DNA from: an uncultured Candidatus Melainabacteria bacterium | GTDB taxonomy: Bacteria > Cyanobacteriota > Vampirovibrionia > Gastranaerophilales > Gastranaerophilaceae | Length of the DNA stretch: 7,400 nucleotides | Direction: 5' to 3' | NCBI GenBank assembly: GCA_934773085.1 | Contig: CAKVMU010000083.1 | Span: 1 to 7,400, forward strand | Shown: piece after piece, positions 5,133 to 7,400 of the stretch | Numbering within the stretch: the first letter of the stretch is position 1 | Layout of the letters: the number at the start of each line of letters is the position of its first letter | Notes under the pieces: model-generated | Seen by the model: only the letters and a program-made list of their open reading frames with translations | What the model was told of the DNA's origin: nothing | Databases searched by the model: none | Made by a program: the position numbers and the translations under genes

Positions 5133-5687
5133 AATATCTTGATTTTCTTCTGCTTCGGAAGTTTCTTCCGGATTAGAAGCTTTTTTACGTTTTCTTTTAG
5201 GCTTTGGCGCTTCTTCTTGTTCAGGCTCTTCGTTGTTAGAAGTTTTTTCAGTTGGTTCTTCTGTTTCATTATCAGATGTTTCTTCAGAATCTTCATCTAC
5301 CTCGGAGTCTTCCTCTGAGTCTTCCTCTGAGTCTTCTTCGCCATCTTCCTCTATATCTTCTTCAACTTCTTCGATTGCAGCAAGAATTTCTTCTTCATCC
5401 TTTGCTCTGATAACCGGAATGGAAAGCATCAATGCAACTTGATCTCCTTCTTGTTCAAAGTTAAGTTCAAGCAACTCCTTGTCCATTTCTAAGTATTTTG
5501 AAAGCAAATCAACCAATTCGCCCCTCATTTGTTCAAGGACTTTAGGTGTTAAATTTGTTCTATCCTGCATTAAAACAAGTTTAAGTCTGTTTGTAGCAAC
5601 CGATTTAGAGGCATCACCTTCAGCTTGCTCATCTTGTTGGCGGAAGAACTTAGCTACTGTGTTATAAATATCGGTGAAAAGTCCCAT
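5118..5687 (-). CDS. minE: Cell division topological specificity factor MinE with long acidic C-terminal tail
   Basis: The first ~96 residues are a complete MinE, which stimulates MinD ATPase at the membrane and drives Min patterning. There is an amphipathic N-terminus MGLFTDIYNTVAKFF (1-15), the MinD-contact helix/strand with ATNRLKLVLMQDR (31-43) and the topological domain LTPKVLEQMRGELVDLLSKY (46-65), ending IPVIRA (90-95). Usual MinE is about 85-100 residues; this one has 189. The extra residues 97-189 are almost wholly Glu/Asp/Ser/Thr, with a helical start (EEEILAAIEEVEED, 98-111), EEDS repeats (117-128) and one basic patch KPKRKRKK (162-169). No second domain is recognised and the tail is probably disordered. 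The start is supported by GAAGGTG (5692-5698 on + coordinates) at the end of minD, with one base between the genes. Confidence 0.94.
   Translation of the reverse strand: MGLFTDIYNTVAKFFRQQDEQAEGDASKSVATNRLKLVLMQDRTNLTPKVLEQMRGELVDLLSKYLEMDKELLELNFEQEGDQVALMLSIPVIRAKDEEEILAAIEEVEEDIEEDGEEDSEEDSEEDSEVDEDSEETSDNETEEPTEKTSNNEEPEQEEAPKPKRKRKKASNPEETSEAEENQDIKEEV
5305..5340 (-). repeat. Three 12-bp tandem repeats inside minE
   Basis: On the plus strand GAGTCTTCCTCT occurs at 5305-5316 and 5317-5328, followed by a third copy matching 9 of 12 at 5329-5340 (GAGTCTTCTTCG). On the coding strand each unit encodes EEDS within the acidic tail. Because the unit is a multiple of three and nearly identical in DNA, copies can be gained or lost by slippage without shifting the frame. 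Confidence 0.85.
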
Positions 5688-5688
5688 T

Positions 5689-6501
5689 TTACACCTTCGC
5701 TTTCAATTTTGCAAAGAGGTCTTTAACCTTTGCCATAAAACCTTTTGGTTCATCTAAATCAAGGAACGGAACCTCTTCGCCAAGGATTCTTTTAGCAACA
5801 TTTCTGTATGCTTTGCCGGCAAGAGCTTCTTCGTCGTTAACGATAGGTTCACCTTTGTTTGTTGATGTAATGATACCTGTGTCTTCCGGAATAATACCGA
5901 TAAGCGGACAAGAAAGGATTTCTACAACATCTTCAACGCTCATCATTTCTTTTGATTTGATAAGGCTAGGACGAACTCTGTTTAAAAGTAGTTTGTAGTT
6001 TTTAATTTCTTCTTTTGCTTCCAATAATCCGATGATTCTGTCAGCATCACGAATAGCAGACATTTCCGGTGTGGTAACAACGATAGCTTCGCTTGCACCG
6101 GCAACTGCGTTTTGGAAGCCTTGTTCGATACCTGCAGGGCAGTCTACCAAGATGAAATCATTCTTCTCTTTTAAAGTATCGCAAATTTCTTTTAATTGTT
6201 CTGCGTTAACCGCTGATTTATCTCTGGTTTGAGCAGCTGCAAGCAATGAAAGATTAGGATTCTTTTTATCTTTAACCAAAGCTTGTTTAAGCTTGCATCT
6301 TTCTTCTATAACGTCAACGATTGTGTATACAATTCTATTTTCAAGACCCAACAATAGGTCCAAATTTCTTAATCCTAAATCGGTATCAATAAGAACAACT
6401 TTGTAGCCTTCTTTTGCAAGAGCAGTACCTATGTTAGCACTTGTCGTTGTCTTACCTACTCCGCCTTTTCCGGATGTAATAACGATAACTCTACCGGTCA
6501 T
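5689..6501 (-). CDS. minD: Septum site-determining ATPase MinD
   Basis: A 270-residue ParA/MinD-type ATPase that binds the membrane as an ATP dimer, recruits MinC and is released by MinE. It has the deviant Walker A GKGGVGKTT (11-19) with both signature lysines (12 and 17), switch I DLGLRNLD (41-48), switch II DCPAG (120-124), TTPEMSAIRDADR (143-155) and a C-terminal amphipathic membrane helix GFMAKVKDLFAKLKAKV (254-270). All key residues are intact and the length is typical. The ATG shares its A with the minC stop (TAATG at 6503-6499), and an AAGGAG lies at 6513-6508 within the minC end, so translation is coupled. It is the middle gene of minC-minD-minE. Confidence 0.98.
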   Translation of the reverse strand: MTGRVIVITSGKGGVGKTTTSANIGTALAKEGYKVVLIDTDLGLRNLDLLLGLENRIVYTIVDVIEERCKLKQALVKDKKNPNLSLLAAAQTRDKSAVNAEQLKEICDTLKEKNDFILVDCPAGIEQGFQNAVAGASEAIVVTTPEMSAIRDADRIIGLLEAKEEIKNYKLLLNRVRPSLIKSKEMMSVEDVVEILSCPLIGIIPEDTGIITSTNKGEPIVNDEEALAGKAYRNVAKRILGEEVPFLDLDEPKGFMAKVKDLFAKLKAKV

Positions 6502-7391
6502 TAATCTCTCCTTAACTTTTTATAAATTACTATCTTACCTTCTTCAATCAGAGCTTCTTCAGGGGTAAACTCATTCGTTTTTTGTACGTAAGGAACGTTC
6601 AATGTGTCGTTTCTTCTTGCGTACAAACCGGCAATTCTCAATTGAATTGCATTCAATTTAAGAGCTCTTACTTTAGCCGAAGAGTTTCCTTTTGCTCCTG
6701 CGTGGGCGATTCCGCCAAGAATGCCCCAAACAGTGATATCACCGTCTGCAATAATTTCGCTTCCAGGATGAGCATCACCAATTATTAAAATGTTTCCTTC
6801 ATACATAACTGTTTGACCTGAACGCAAAGTTTGGTTCAAGTAAAGAGTTGGAAGGCTTTTTGTGTCAACATCATTTTCTTCTGCGTTTTCGGGAAGAACA
6901 TCTCCTGTATCAAGAAGAATATATTTGCTAACCTCATCTCCGGTTAATAAACCTTCGTTAGCAGCAAGTGTTTCAAAATCAAAATGTTCAGACGGAATAA
7001 CTTCTGAAAGTTCTTGAGTTGTTTGCTCTGTGTAAGTATCTTCAATTCCTTCCAAAGTACTGATAGGCTCAAATTCCGGTGCTGTATCTGCGTGAACTTC
7101 TACTGTTTTTTCTTCCTCCGGAACTTCTTCTTTTACAACTACCGGCTCTTCTTCGATTTCTGTCTCAGAAGCTTTATAAGAAGCAACTTCAACATCTTCA
7201 CCCATCTTGGAAAGTTGAATTCCCAAGCTTACGGCAGAAGCTTCTGTTTGTTCGGAAGTTGTGTCGATGAATGCGATTTCAGCATCCATTGATTCTATAA
7301 GTGCTTTAATACTCAAAAGCTGAGATTGTTTTAAATCAAGACTTCCGAGTTTTAAACAAATTCTTTTCCCTTTAACTTCGGGGTGTTCCAT
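6501..7391 (-). CDS. minC: Septum site-determining protein MinC with long acidic linker; 5' end may lie outside the window
   Basis: MinC is the FtsZ inhibitor carried by MinD. The C-terminal domain (about 181-262) is clear: LRSGQTVMYEGNILIIGDA (189-207), then WGILGGIAHAGAKGN (222-236) and LNAIQLRIAGLYARR (246-260), the right-handed beta-helix that binds MinD. The N-terminal part (7-60) with FIDTTSEQTEASAVSLGI resembles the corresponding part of cyanobacterial MinC ('VxTsxxQTxVAAxxxG'). Between them, residues 72-180 form a ~110-residue Glu/Thr/Val-rich linker, far longer than the short linker of E. coli MinC (231 residues in total). The ATG at 7391 is the only Met seen, but no ribosome binding site is visible. 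The nine bases before it (TCATCAATA) are open in frame, so translation may begin further upstream, beyond the window. Confidence 0.93.
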   Translation of the reverse strand: MEHPEVKGKRICLKLGSLDLKQSQLLSIKALIESMDAEIAFIDTTSEQTEASAVSLGIQLSKMGEDVEVASYKASETEIEEEPVVVKEEVPEEEKTVEVHADTAPEFEPISTLEGIEDTYTEQTTQELSEVIPSEHFDFETLAANEGLLTGDEVSKYILLDTGDVLPENAEENDVDTKSLPTLYLNQTLRSGQTVMYEGNILIIGDAHPGSEIIADGDITVWGILGGIAHAGAKGNSSAKVRALKLNAIQLRIAGLYARRNDTLNVPYVQKTNEFTPEEALIEEGKIVIYKKLRRD

Positions 7392-7400
7392 TATTGATGA

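Noticed and set aside
5072..5296. Minus-strand lysine-rich open frame of 74 codons
   Set aside because: It is a frame-shifted reading of the low-complexity minE 3' end running into the pump gene. The MinE frame is clearly the coding one.
5233..5442. Plus-strand serine-rich open frame of 69 codons
   Set aside because: It is the antisense shadow of the acidic MinE tail; GAA/GAG repeats read as TTC/TCT Ser codons. It has no ribosome binding site and no recognisable domain.
7014..7292. Plus-strand open frames rich in Phe and Cys opposite the MinC linker
   Set aside because: They are antisense products of the Glu-rich linker (GAA read as TTC) with no translation signals.

Overview
The window is AT-rich bacterial chromosome. 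Its gene content suggests a flagellated, non-photosynthetic relative of the cyanobacteria (Vampirovibrionia/Melainabacteria, possibly a gut Gastranaerophilales lineage). This placement is inference. It rests on flagellar rod genes together with a minC-minD-minE operon, a MinC N-terminal region of cyanobacterial style (residues around 42-57), and a tRNA gene without an encoded CCA. No rRNA or other strong marker is present to confirm it.

Layout. At the left edge two tRNA genes lie on the minus strand: one cut by the window edge, and a complete tRNA-Thr(UGU) with a near-perfect sigma-70 promoter. Back to back with that promoter is a plus-strand promoter, followed by a leader that can fold into a ~70-nt hairpin ending just before the ribosome binding site of the first flagellar gene. 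Four tightly packed plus-strand genes follow (296-2570): a divergent FlgF/FlgG-family protein, a FlgG-like protein, FlgB and FlgC. Together they are parts of the flagellar rod. A strong perfect hairpin follows flgC.

The centre (2621-5121, plus strand) holds two separately promoted genes. The first is a prephenate dehydratase/ACT-domain protein in which several family signature residues are replaced, including the catalytic Thr of the TRF motif. The second is a 14-helix-type DHA2 (EmrB/QacA) MFS efflux pump. Between them sit two adjacent 16-bp palindromes that overlap the -35 of a promoter whose predicted start coincides with the pump's ATG. This suggests a repressor-controlled, leaderless mRNA.

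The right third (5118-7391, minus strand) is the division-site operon minC-minD-minE, read right to left with 1-bp overlap or 1-bp spacing. MinD is textbook. MinE carries an extra ~93-residue acidic tail with a 12-bp tandem repeat, and MinC has an unusually long acidic linker between its domains. The pump gene and minE converge and overlap by 4 bp, with a symmetric hairpin lying across both stop codons.

No mobile elements, CRISPR arrays or clear pseudogenes were seen. The most notable points are the altered motifs of the PheA-like protein, the operator/leaderless arrangement of the pump, the acidic expansions in MinC and MinE, and the structured leader of the rod operon.
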